Below, one piece after another: positions 33,433 through 41,890 of a stretch of 64,000 bases of DNA (its first letter is position 1; every line of letters begins with the position of its first letter). A program made the position numbers and the translations under genes. This DNA is from UBA2428 sp002343545 (GTDB taxonomy: Bacteria > Bdellovibrionota > UBA2428). The stretch is taken from assembly GCA_937952285.1 (NCBI GenBank), contig CALFZE010000130.1, positions 1-64,000 of the forward strand. Direction: 5' to 3'. The notes beneath the pieces were generated by a model, which saw only the letters and a list, made by a program, of their open reading frames with translations, was not told the origin of the DNA and searched no databases.

Positions 33433-33525
33433 GGTGTCATATCCCCCTTCCCAGGATAATCGAATCGTCCCGACTGCGATACGGGTCGCTGGCGTCCGGA
33501 GCGGAAGGGACGCATACTTAGAGCC

Positions 33526-34332
33526 ATGAAAACGCACCGCCTGCCCGTTTTGGCCCTCTTCGCGCTCACCCTGAACGGCCCGGCCTTGGCGCAGAAGGCG
33601 CCGAGCGCCGACGAGATCATGCAGAAGAGCGAAAGCGCGCGCCGCATTCCGCAGCTCAAGGCGGAGGGTCTCCTCGCCACGAGCGGCGACGGTGCCCCTT
33701 CCGACAAGACCTTCCTGTTCTCCCGCAAGCTGACCTCGGACGGCACGCGTTTCCGCACGCTCACCCGTTTCAAGACGCCGGCCACGGTCCGCGACCAGGC
33801 CATCCTCTTCCTCGAACGCGACAGCGACTCGAGCGACATCTTCATGTACCTGCCCAACTTCAAGAAGACCCGCCGGGTCGAGTCCCACGCCCAGAGCGGA
33901 AGCTTCATGGGCACGGCCTTCAGCTATTCCGACATCGCGAATCCCCACGCCGAGGACTACACGCACAAGCTGCTCAAGTCCGAGAAGTGCCCCGGCGGCG
34001 CGAACAACTGCTTCGTCGTCGAGTCGACCCCCCGCACCGCGGGCGTGAAGGAACGCACCGGCTACTCGAAGTCCGTCCAGTGGATCGATTCCGTGAGCTA
34101 CCTTCCCGTCAAGGGCGAGTTCTACGACGCCAAGACCCAGAAGCTCCGCAAGCAGATGGTGTCGAGCGACATCCAAGCCGTCGGCGCGAAGAAGGCCCAC
34201 TACCTCGCCCACCGCTCCGAGATCACGGATCTCACGAACGGCCGCAAGAGCCGCCTCGTGTTCTCGAAAGTCAACGTCGACGAGAATCTCCGCGATAACC
34301 TCTTCACCCAGGCCGCCCTCGAGTCGCCCTGA
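33526..34332 (+). CDS. LolA-like outer-membrane lipoprotein-sorting protein (PF17131 type)
   Basis: The 268-residue periplasmic protein has a signal peptide ending ALA|QK. SADEIMQKSESARR, TFLFSRKLTSDG, the TRFKTPATVRDQAILFLE block and IFMYLPNFKKTRRVESHAQSG fit the LolA-like lipoprotein-sorting family PF17131. LolA-fold proteins ferry lipoproteins or lipids across the periplasm. It lies 20 bases ahead of a beta-barrel gene, the same pair arrangement as 59169-59951 and 59954-61225. Cysteines in KCPGGANNCFVV may form a disulfide. Confidence 0.85.
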   Translation: MKTHRLPVLALFALTLNGPALAQKAPSADEIMQKSESARRIPQLKAEGLLATSGDGAPSDKTFLFSRKLTSDGTRFRTLTRFKTPATVRDQAILFLERDSDSSDIFMYLPNFKKTRRVESHAQSGSFMGTAFSYSDIANPHAEDYTHKLLKSEKCPGGANNCFVVESTPRTAGVKERTGYSKSVQWIDSVSYLPVKGEFYDAKTQKLRKQMVSSDIQAVGAKKAHYLAHRSEITDLTNGRKSRLVFSKVNVDENLRDNLFTQAALESP

Positions 34333-34352
34333 GCGGATCCGCGAAGCGTCCG

Positions 34353-35639
34353 ATGCCGAAGCACGCCCCGTCTCGACGCCTCGCCCTCCTCGGCCTGGCG
34401 TGCGGCCTGGGCGTCGGCGCGCACGCGGCCGAGGTCGCGGGGCGCCTGCTCAGCGCGACCCACTTCGCCGTCGACCCCGGCGCGCGACGGCCGCTTCTGC
34501 AGAACACGCAGCTGGGCTTTCTGCGCGTCCGCGAGAGTTTCGACGAAGGCCCGCGCTTCGAGGGGAGCGTGCGGCTCGTCGCGGAACCCCGCGGGCTCGA
34601 CGCCACCGGCAAGACCTTCGAAGCGGACTTTCACGAATTCTACCTCAACCTCCGGCGCGGCGACTGGGATGTTTCGCTCGGACGGCGCATCCGCAGCTGG
34701 GGCATCGCGGACGGCGTGAACCCGACGCGTTTCTTCGGCGCGAAGGACCACACGCTTCTCCTGTCGAACGAAACCGACAAGGAGCTCCCGCTCACCCAGC
34801 TCATCGTGAACTGGACGCCCGACGGCGGCGCTTGGACTTGGGGCCTCGTTTTCCTGCCGACCTTCGTGCCCGACAAATTCTACGTCCCGCCGGAGAGCCT
34901 GCCGACGGGCGTCGCCTTCAACGACACCGCTCAGTTTCGCGGCGAGGGATGGGGCGGCGGCGGCGGGCTGCGCCTCGCGTACGTCGGCGACGGTTTCGAC
35001 TTCGCGCTCGTCGGCTTCGCCGGCTTCGACCCGCGTCCCGAGTACGAAGTCCGCGTCGTGAAGGTCCTGCCCGAGCTCGTGACGCTTTACCGCAAGCAGG
35101 TCGGCGCCGGTCTCGAGGCCTCGACCTCGACGGGCCCCTGGATCTTCCGCCTGGAGGGATCCTTCCGCCACTTCGTTTCGGAGTGGGATCGCGATCCCTA
35201 CCTCCTACAACGGACCGAAGGCGTCGTGGGAGTCGAACGCTCGCTCGGCGACAGCTGGCGGATCAACGCGCAGGCGATCGGCCACCACTCCTCGACCTCG
35301 ATCGCTTCGGGGAGCTTTCCCCTGACGGCCGAGACCGCCGGGCTCTACGCGGTCGTCCGACTGAACGAGCGGGTCTACCGTTCGCGAAGGTCGGCGGAAG
35401 CCGGCGCGACCTTCCGTCTCGCCTACGATTCCGAAACGAATCCCTTCACGGCGGAAGTTTTCGGCGTGACCTACTTCGCCGACCTGGACTGGCTCGGACG
35501 AGGCGCTTTGGGATGGAAAGCGCGCGACGGACTCAAGCTAAGTCTCGGCGTCGACTACTACTCGGGGGACGACGAGACGCTCTTCGGCAGCCTCCACGAC
35601 CTCTCGGCCGCTTGGTTCGAAGCCGCTTTCGACTTTTAG
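34353..35639 (+). CDS. Beta-barrel outer-membrane protein paired with LolA-like protein
   Basis: The 428-residue protein has a signal peptide (ending AHA|AEV) and amphipathic strands throughout, such as GDWDVSLGRRIRSWGIADGVNPTRFFG, LPLTQLIVNWTPDGG and DGLKLSLGVDYYSGDDETLFG. It ends in AAFDF, an aromatic terminal residue that suits BAM-dependent insertion. It resembles DUF1302-like barrels (the 'W-G-IADG-NP' and 'RxFxGxxD' features) and the protein encoded at 59954-61225. Probably an outer-membrane port or acceptor for the cargo of the LolA-like partner. Confidence 0.75.
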   Translation: MPKHAPSRRLALLGLACGLGVGAHAAEVAGRLLSATHFAVDPGARRPLLQNTQLGFLRVRESFDEGPRFEGSVRLVAEPRGLDATGKTFEADFHEFYLNLRRGDWDVSLGRRIRSWGIADGVNPTRFFGAKDHTLLLSNETDKELPLTQLIVNWTPDGGAWTWGLVFLPTFVPDKFYVPPESLPTGVAFNDTAQFRGEGWGGGGGLRLAYVGDGFDFALVGFAGFDPRPEYEVRVVKVLPELVTLYRKQVGAGLEASTSTGPWIFRLEGSFRHFVSEWDRDPYLLQRTEGVVGVERSLGDSWRINAQAIGHHSSTSIASGSFPLTAETAGLYAVVRLNERVYRSRRSAEAGATFRLAYDSETNPFTAEVFGVTYFADLDWLGRGALGWKARDGLKLSLGVDYYSGDDETLFGSLHDLSAAWFEAAFDF

Positions 35640-35655
35640 CTGCTAGAATGAGGGC

Positions 35656-36513
35656 ATGATCCAAATCCACGAGTTCGTCGGCGAAGAGAGCGGAACGCAC
35701 CTGCTTATCTTGGGCGGGATCCACGGCAACGAAGTCTGCGGGCCCCGCGCGCTGAGCAAACTCGTCGACGAACTTCGGGGCGGAAAGCGCACGCTCGCGA
35801 AGGGACGCCTGACCATCGTTCCCGTCTGCAACCCCCGGGCCCACGCCGCCAACGTGCGCTTCATCGAAGAGAACCTGAACCGCGTGTTCGAGCCGAGCGA
35901 CGCGCCGAAGTCCTACGAACGCCGTCTCGCCCAAAGCCTCGCGCCGCTCGTGGCCCGCTGCGACGCGCTGCTCGACCTGCACAGCATGCAATCCAAGGGC
36001 GAAGCGTTTTCCGTGCTGAACCAGGATCGGCCGGGCTCGGCGTCGCTTTGCCGCGCGCTGGGCACGCGCTGGATGCTTTCGGGATGGCCCGAGGTCTACC
36101 GCGACCACGCCGACAAGGACAGCTGCTGCACGCAGAGTCTGGCCGACCGCCACGACAAAGCGAGCGCGCTCATCGAATGCGGACAGCACGGCAGCGTCGA
36201 AGCCGATCGCGTCGCCGAAATCGCGATCGAGCGCGCCCTCGCGCATTTCGGCCTGGGCGGGCTTGCGGCGGGTCACGTCGCGAACCTCGAGCCCCGGCGC
36301 GTTCATTTGCGCTCCGTGCATTTCCGCGAATCCGACGGCGACCGGCTCCTGAAGGACTTCGAGAACTTCGAAAGCCTGCGCCAAGGCGATCCCATCGTAA
36401 AGCGCGCCGATGGCCGCGTGGAGCACGCCCCCGAAGACGGGGTCATCGTTTTTCCGAGCCCCCATTCGGCGATCGGCACGGAGCTCTATTACCTTGGCAA
36501 GCTCCAAGGATAG
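35656..36513 (+). CDS. Aspartoacylase/succinylglutamate desuccinylase-family hydrolase
   Basis: The 285-residue zinc hydrolase has the metal motif GGIHGNEVCG (His and Glu), LLDLHSM (His) and the catalytic Glu in IECGQHG, which together define the AstE/AspA family, close to M14 carboxypeptidases. Members deacylate N-acyl amino acids, but substrate cannot be predicted. It follows the barrel gene by 16 bases, so it may be co-transcribed by chance or be linked to the envelope unit. The ATG at 35656 gives the standard N-terminus (IHEFVGEESGTHLLILGGIHG). Confidence 0.85.
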   Translation: MIQIHEFVGEESGTHLLILGGIHGNEVCGPRALSKLVDELRGGKRTLAKGRLTIVPVCNPRAHAANVRFIEENLNRVFEPSDAPKSYERRLAQSLAPLVARCDALLDLHSMQSKGEAFSVLNQDRPGSASLCRALGTRWMLSGWPEVYRDHADKDSCCTQSLADRHDKASALIECGQHGSVEADRVAEIAIERALAHFGLGGLAAGHVANLEPRRVHLRSVHFRESDGDRLLKDFENFESLRQGDPIVKRADGRVEHAPEDGVIVFPSPHSAIGTELYYLGKLQG

Positions 36514-36523
36514 TCCCGCTAAG

Positions 36524-36551
36524 CCTCCGAAAGGACGGAGGATCCGTCCTT
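36524..36551 (+). promoter_or_regulatory. Two mutually exclusive hairpins in a 95-base leader
   Basis: CCTCCG (36524-36529) can pair with CGGAGG (36536-36541), while AAGGACGGA (36531-36539) can pair with TCCGTCCTT (36543-36551). The two share bases and cannot form together, so this short region may act as an attenuator or simply be a processed stop signal; no U-run follows. Confidence 0.35.
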
Positions 36552-36608
36552 CAAAAATACTACACGCCGAGCTAACCCAAACTTCACCGGAGCGGGTCTT
36601 ATCGGCAT

Positions 36609-37667
36609 ATGGAACGTTTTCAACGTCGCCTCCGCCGCTCCCCTTCAATTCTCCTCTTGAGCTTCGTCGCCGGCCTCTCGGCCTGCGGCAAAGCGACCAC
36701 GGGCGCCGAGCCCGAGGGCGTCGTCGATAACACGACCCCCCTCGGCACGACGCCCCTTCCCTCGAGTGCCCTCTCCCTCGACGTCATCGCCGCGAGCGGG
36801 GCGGAATGTCCGGCGGGCGGTTCGGTCCTCGTGCGTTTCGTCGACGCGAACGGCAACGCGACGCTCGACGCGAACGAGAACGTCGTCTCGCGTCTGCCGA
36901 TCTGCAACGGCGCGCGCGGCACGGACGGCGGCGAGGGCATCGCCTCGGGGCTGCTCTTCGAGAACGCGACGAGCGCGAGCTGCGCTTACGGCGGCTCGAA
37001 GCTGACCGCCTTCGCGGACCGCAACGGCAACGGCCAACGGGAGATCGGCGAGGAAATCCGCTCCGAGACGACGATCTGCAACGGCCGCGACGGCGCGGAC
37101 GGTCGCGACGGCGAAGCGGCGAGCTTGAGCGTGGCGCCCGCGAGCGCGGCCCAGTGCCCGGGCGGCGGCGCCGTGTACACGAGCGTCTCCGCGTCGAGCT
37201 CGGCGCAGACGACCGTGGTTTGCAACGGCCAAGACGGTCGCGACGGCCGAAACGGACAGGATGGATCAAACGGGCAAGACGGAACGAACGGCCGCGACGG
37301 ATCGAATGGCCGTGACGGCGTGGATGGCCGCGACGCGACCTACGCCATGGGCGCCGTCGGCTCGATCGTGAAGGGACGCGACTACTCCGCCTGCCACCAC
37401 GACTACCTCTACCTGCCGAATCGCGAGGAAGGCGCGCGCGGGTGGCTGCTCTTCCGTCACCAGGCCAACGGCGCGAACGACCAGGGCGTCGGTCCGACCG
37501 GCTTCCAGGTGTGGAACGTCGACATCGGCGACTTCGCCCTCGTGTCCGAGGTCGGCGGCGTGACCTACTGCCGACTGCGCTGGCACGCCGAGAAACGGCT
37601 CCTCGAGTACGAAGTCGTCGACCGGAGCAACGGGCTAGCGGGCGAGACGGGCCAGATCTCCTTCTGA
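36609..37667 (+). CDS. Collagen-like lipoprotein with DUF7151 domains
   Basis: The 352-residue protein has a lipobox LSAC (Cys26) and repeated DUF7151-like modules, each with a cysteine pair, an 'NGN..LD.NE' or 'NGNGQREIGEE' acidic loop and an ICNG end (about 55-100, 113-160, 170-205). Then comes a perfect Gly-X-Y tract of 12 triplets (residues 207-242) and a final globular domain. Such proteins are probably surface-exposed adhesins or structural fibres; Gly-X-Y with D/N/R residues is typical of bacterial collagen-like proteins. It ends before a strong bidirectional terminator. Confidence 0.8.
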   Translation: MERFQRRLRRSPSILLLSFVAGLSACGKATTGAEPEGVVDNTTPLGTTPLPSSALSLDVIAASGAECPAGGSVLVRFVDANGNATLDANENVVSRLPICNGARGTDGGEGIASGLLFENATSASCAYGGSKLTAFADRNGNGQREIGEEIRSETTICNGRDGADGRDGEAASLSVAPASAAQCPGGGAVYTSVSASSSAQTTVVCNGQDGRDGRNGQDGSNGQDGTNGRDGSNGRDGVDGRDATYAMGAVGSIVKGRDYSACHHDYLYLPNREEGARGWLLFRHQANGANDQGVGPTGFQVWNVDIGDFALVSEVGGVTYCRLRWHAEKRLLEYEVVDRSNGLAGETGQISF

Positions 37668-37681
37668 GCAAGCGCTCCCCA

Positions 37682-37728
37682 AAAAGCGAAACCCCCGAGC
37701 ACCGCGAGGCGCTCGGGGGTTTCGCTTT
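37682..37728. terminator. Strong bidirectional terminator
   Basis: A perfect 15-pair GC-rich stem, extended by three A:T pairs (37683-37700 with 37711-37728), with a ten-base loop, stands between the convergent collagen-like gene (ends 37667) and the secreted-protein gene at 37749. The A-run on the left becomes a U-run for the leftward transcript, and short T-runs serve the rightward one, so it should stop both. Confidence 0.9.
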
Positions 37729-37748
37729 CGCTCGGAAGCGTGAAGAAG

Positions 37749-39587
37749 CTACTGGAGGTCGTCGACGACCGTCGCGGAAGGTTGCAGCAGTTCGGCCGGG
37801 TAGACTTCGGGTTCCGCCGCGGCGGCGACCTTACGGCCGGCCGAGCTCGTCTTGACGGCGCCCGTATTCACGCCGAGCATCTCGTCGCCGACGCTCAGCC
37901 CGACCGGGATCGCCCGGCCCGTGTAGAGACCGTAGGCGTCGAGGTAGGCCAGGTACTCGTTGATGAGCGTCTGATGCTTGGAGCTCGCGACGACGGGCGC
38001 GTCGATGCGCACCGACTTCTGGAACATCCCGTAGGCCGGGCTTCCCCACTTCTTGATCTCTTCGTCAGCCGCCGCGAGGCCCGCCGGCGTTTGCGGCGCC
38101 ATCGCGCGGAAGGTCACCTCGTCGCCCGGCGCGCGGTAGACGAAGCGGCCTTGGCAGCCCGACCAGCCACACTCGAGGGGGTTGCCCTTGAAGGGGCTAT
38201 ATCCCGAGGGGCGTTTCTCTTCGGCCGCTTCGAGGGTGCGGATGCACTCGGCGTAGCGCGCATCGCGGTTGTCGTTCGGGCACAGGAAGTCGAGCACGCG
38301 AATCTTGTAAGCGCGAAAGTCGTTGTTGGGCACCCACTCGGCGCGTCCGCCCCCGGTGGCGACGGGCTTCCAAAGCGGCTCCGGCGAGGTCCAGCTCATG
38401 GCCAAGTGGCCCATGCCCCGGTAGCAACGGGTCATGTCGGGATCCGTCTGCACCTTCACGTTCACGATGTAAGTCTCGACGCGACGGCGCTCCCAGGGGA
38501 AGCGAGGCTCGATGACGCGACGCTGTTCGCGCGGCTCCATCTTGAAACCCGGCGCGAAGTCGCAGAAGGCTTTGAAGAAGCCCAAGCCGCCGCCCCGGTA
38601 CTGGGGTTTGCGCTTGGTCGGGTCCGGGTTCAGGTCGAGCGGGTCCTTCTCGGGCGAGGGACCGTAGTTCCCCCAAACCCCGGAGTACGGAAAGTTATTC
38701 GGCTTCATGCGCAAGCAGCCGCGCGAGCAGTCGTAGGTGTCGCCCTGCGAGAAAGCCGTCGTGGACGGCGCCCAGGGATAAGAGGCGAAGGGCTTGGCTT
38801 GGCCCTCGGCGAGCGGCGGGTTCGGATAGCCGTAGCCGGTCATGTAGAAGCGGCCGTCGGCGTGCAGTCGCTCGAAGTCGGTGAAGCTGAGCGAGCCGAG
38901 GACGGGGATGCCCCACGCCCGCGACAGCAGCGGCGCCAAGGTGAAGCCGGAGTTGCAGCCCCAGAGGGCGGCGAAGGCGTTCGGGCTGAAACGCGGAGCG
39001 AGCGCCGCGATGCCGGGATGGAGGGCGCGCACGTCCGGATTGCCCGTGGCGTACATGTTCGCGATCGGCTGCGCGAGCGGAAAGCGGAAGTTCCAGTCCT
39101 TCGTTCCCATCGCCGCGCCCGAGGGCCAGCTCGCGTGCGAAAAGACCTCGAAGCCTTCGATCGAGCCGAACTGCGAAGCGATCGCGGCCATCTCGGCGGA
39201 TCCGAGGGTTCCACGGGGCTGCGACACGACGTGCAGACGCGCGCCCTTGATCCACGCGGTCTCGCGGTCGCCGGCCTTGACGCCCTTCGCGATGAGCGGC
39301 TTGCGCAGGACTTCGTCGATGTTCTCGATGGGCTCCATCGGCACGTAGGCCAGGACCTGACGCTCGGGGAACTGCGACGAGAGCACGCTCAGGCGCGTCG
39401 CGACGGCGTCGAAGAGCGCCTTGCCCAATTCGTTGGGCGCGCCCATGAAAAGAAGGTGCGCGGGGAGCCGCGAGTTCACCGGGCGATCCGGCGTGGCCGA
39501 AAGCACGTAGTAATCCGCCCGCGACGCCGACGTGACCGAGACCAAGGCGCAGCCGAGCAACGCGCGCGTGAAGAATTTTTTCTGCAT
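37749..39587 (-). CDS. Secreted protein with putative clan-CD His/Cys pair, larger paralogue
   Basis: The 612-residue protein has a signal peptide (residues 1-24, ASRA|DY). It shares with 7688-8905 the blocks GCNSGF (Cys211), WGIPVLGSLSFTDFERLHADG against WGVPVAGSFTSTDFQQLHRNG, MKPNNFPYSGVWG, GGGLGFFKAFC, CPND and YSPFKG. Its His motif reads FSHASW (His151), with Ala in place of Gly, and the spacer to Cys211 is 60 residues rather than 40. It also has large insertions and a longer tail. So it is a clear paralogue; clan CD fold is an inference. The ATG is followed by KKFFTRALL. No family name known to me. Confidence 0.7.
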   Translation of the reverse strand: MQKKFFTRALLGCALVSVTSASRADYYVLSATPDRPVNSRLPAHLLFMGAPNELGKALFDAVATRLSVLSSQFPERQVLAYVPMEPIENIDEVLRKPLIAKGVKAGDRETAWIKGARLHVVSQPRGTLGSAEMAAIASQFGSIEGFEVFSHASWPSGAAMGTKDWNFRFPLAQPIANMYATGNPDVRALHPGIAALAPRFSPNAFAALWGCNSGFTLAPLLSRAWGIPVLGSLSFTDFERLHADGRFYMTGYGYPNPPLAEGQAKPFASYPWAPSTTAFSQGDTYDCSRGCLRMKPNNFPYSGVWGNYGPSPEKDPLDLNPDPTKRKPQYRGGGLGFFKAFCDFAPGFKMEPREQRRVIEPRFPWERRRVETYIVNVKVQTDPDMTRCYRGMGHLAMSWTSPEPLWKPVATGGGRAEWVPNNDFRAYKIRVLDFLCPNDNRDARYAECIRTLEAAEEKRPSGYSPFKGNPLECGWSGCQGRFVYRAPGDEVTFRAMAPQTPAGLAAADEEIKKWGSPAYGMFQKSVRIDAPVVASSKHQTLINEYLAYLDAYGLYTGRAIPVGLSVGDEMLGVNTGAVKTSSAGRKVAAAAEPEVYPAELLQPSATVVDDLQ

Positions 39588-39687
39588 AGCGATTCCTCCC
39601 CGCGAATCAGTCTAAAGTGATTGCGTCGAGAGGGCAGCCGCAAAGCTTTGACGCCCGATTCGAGGGCGAAACACCGATAATGCCCTC

Positions 39688-40089
39688 ATGTCCCCAACCC
39701 CAACGCTACGCACGCTCGAAGGGATGCGCCTGCTCATCGTCGACGACGAGGGCGCGCTCCGCGAGATTCTCGCGGAAGAATTTGAAAGCCACGGCGCGAT
39801 CGTGACGAGCGCGGGCGATGGACGCGCCGCGCTCGAGCTTTGGCGGCCGGACCGCTTCGACGCCGTCCTCTCCGACATGCGCATGCCCGAGATCGACGGC
39901 TTAACGCTCGTGCGACGCGCACGCGCCGCCGGCGACCTCCGCACGCCCGTGCTGCTTTGCTCAGGCTACAACGATATCGACGACGAGGAACGGCGCAAAC
40001 TCGGCATCGTCGAAGTCTTCGCGAAGCCCTTCAAGGTCTCCGAGCTGCTAGCGCGCGTCGCCCAACTTCGGGCCCCGAAGCGAGACTGA
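39688..40089 (+). CDS. Stand-alone response-regulator receiver domain
   Basis: The 133-residue protein is a single receiver domain: acidic pair DD (19-20), phospho-acceptor Asp63 in LSDMRMP and Lys113 in FAKPF. It lacks an output domain, so it signals through partners, like CheY or a phosphorelay intermediate. It is divergent from the secreted-protein gene and is read toward cstA 62 bases downstream. An alternative start at MRLLIV (13 residues later) would also work. Confidence 0.9.
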   Translation: MSPTPTLRTLEGMRLLIVDDEGALREILAEEFESHGAIVTSAGDGRAALELWRPDRFDAVLSDMRMPEIDGLTLVRRARAAGDLRTPVLLCSGYNDIDDEERRKLGIVEVFAKPFKVSELLARVAQLRAPKRD

Positions 40090-40151
40090 GTCCAGGCCGC
40101 CCCGCGAGCGGCCTTGCTTCGGCCGCCGCTTGGGCTATCTCGAAGCCCCGC

Positions 40152-41822
40152 ATGTCGCTTCCTTCGCTGGCCCTCGTCTTTCTCGTCTTGATCGCCCTCG
40201 CCTACCGCTTCTACGGCGGCTGGGTCGCCCGTCAGTTGGCCGTCGACCCGAGTCGCGTGACGCCGGCCCACCGGCAGTCGGACGGCGTCGATTTCGTGCC
40301 GACGCCGCCCTTTTACCTTTTCGCCCAGCATTTCTCGGCGATCGCCGCGGCGGGGCCGATCGCGGGGCCCATCCTCGCGGCGCAAAGCTTCGGCTGGTTA
40401 CCGGCGCTCCTCTGGATCGGACTCGGCGTCGTGCTCATCGGCGCCGTGCACGACTTCGCGAGCCTCACCGCCTCGGTGCGGCACGAGGCGGGATCGATCG
40501 CCGACATCGCCGGTCGCCAGCTCGGACGCGGCGCGGGGCTCGCCGTGATGGCCTTCATCTCGATCGCGCTCGTGTACATCATCGTCGCCTTCGCCGACAT
40601 CACCGCGGCGAGTTTCGTCGCGGCGCCCGAGGAGCTCGCGGGCCGCGCGCTCGATTTCCATCCCGGCGGGGCCGTGGCCGCGGCGAGCGTCTTCTTCCTG
40701 GGGATCTCGCTGCTCATGGGCGTCGTGCAACGCTACTTGAATCCGCCGCTCTGGCTGCTGACGCTTCTCTTCGTCCCGGCCACGCTCGGCGCCGTCTGGG
40801 CGGCGACCTACGCGTCGCACTGGTTCACTTTCGACGCCAAGACTTGGGCGCTCCTCATCATGGGCTACTGCGGCCTCGCCTCGGTCGCCCCGGTTTGGCT
40901 CCTGCTGCAACCGCGCGGGTATCTGGGGGGCTTCGTCCTCTACGGGGCGCTGGGGCTCGGCGTCATCGGGATCTTCTTCGGCGGCTACGAGATCGCGCAG
41001 CCCGCCTTCCGCGGGTGGCATAGCGGCGGCGCGACCGGATCGCTGCTGCCCTTCCTCTTCGTCACGATCGCCTGCGGCGCCTGCTCGGGCTTCCACGGGC
41101 TCGTCTGCTCGGGCACGACTTCCAAGCAGATCGACCGCGAGTCGCACCTCCACCCCATCGGGTACGGCGCCATGCTGGCCGAGGCCTTCGTCGCTTTCGT
41201 CGCGCTCGCCATCGTCATGATCGCGAGTGACGCGCAACTCGCGGGCCTCAAACCGGGCACCATCTACGGCAACGGCATCGGCGAGTTCCTGACCCTGCTC
41301 ATCGGGCGGGAGAACCTGGGCTTCGCGATCACCTTCGGCGCGATGGCCTTCTCGACCTTCGTCTTCGACACGCTCGACGTCAGTACGCGGCTGGGCCGCT
41401 ACCTTTTGCAGGAATTGAGCGGGCGCAAAGGCTTTGCGGCGTCCGCCGCCGCGACCCTCGTCATGATCGGCGTGCCCGCGCTCATCCTTTGGCACGGCGA
41501 CGAGGGCGGCTGGCTGCGTTTTTGGACCCTCTTCGGCGCCTCCAACCAACTGCTCGCCGCGCTCACCCTGCTCACCATCACGCTTTGGCTCTACCGCGCG
41601 CGGCGCCGCATCGCCTTCACGCTCCTGCCCATGCTCTTCGTGCTCGTCGTCACCTTCTGGGCGCTCGCGGAACTCGTCGTGGCGAATTTCAAAGCCTCGA
41701 AAGGCTTCGACATCGCCTTCTTCAACGCGGCGGCCTCGCTCGCCCTGCTCGGCCTCGCGATCTACGTCGTGCTGGCCGCGCTCAAACAGGTCCGGCGAGA
41801 ACGCCGAACGACGAGCCTTTGA
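40152..41822 (+). CDS. cstA: Carbon starvation protein CstA-like transporter
   Basis: The 556-residue membrane protein with about 16 helices is of the CstA/BtsT type, which imports peptides or pyruvate when carbon is short. Family blocks are YRFYGGWVARQL, the DFVPTPPFYLFAQHF and PPPIAGPI-like AAAGPIAGPILAAQ, and CSGFHGLVCSGTTSKQ. It is shorter than E. coli CstA (701), like many proteobacterial BtsT relatives. In E. coli pyruvate transport is regulated by LytS/LytT-type two-component systems; here only a receiver protein lies upstream. Confidence 0.9.
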   Translation: MSLPSLALVFLVLIALAYRFYGGWVARQLAVDPSRVTPAHRQSDGVDFVPTPPFYLFAQHFSAIAAAGPIAGPILAAQSFGWLPALLWIGLGVVLIGAVHDFASLTASVRHEAGSIADIAGRQLGRGAGLAVMAFISIALVYIIVAFADITAASFVAAPEELAGRALDFHPGGAVAAASVFFLGISLLMGVVQRYLNPPLWLLTLLFVPATLGAVWAATYASHWFTFDAKTWALLIMGYCGLASVAPVWLLLQPRGYLGGFVLYGALGLGVIGIFFGGYEIAQPAFRGWHSGGATGSLLPFLFVTIACGACSGFHGLVCSGTTSKQIDRESHLHPIGYGAMLAEAFVAFVALAIVMIASDAQLAGLKPGTIYGNGIGEFLTLLIGRENLGFAITFGAMAFSTFVFDTLDVSTRLGRYLLQELSGRKGFAASAAATLVMIGVPALILWHGDEGGWLRFWTLFGASNQLLAALTLLTITLWLYRARRRIAFTLLPMLFVLVVTFWALAELVVANFKASKGFDIAFFNAAASLALLGLAIYVVLAALKQVRRERRTTSL

Positions 41823-41890
41823 CGGGACGGCTTCGAAGCGAGACTCCGTCTCGGCGACTTCTGCCTTAGAATGAGGGCGGGAGGAACACG

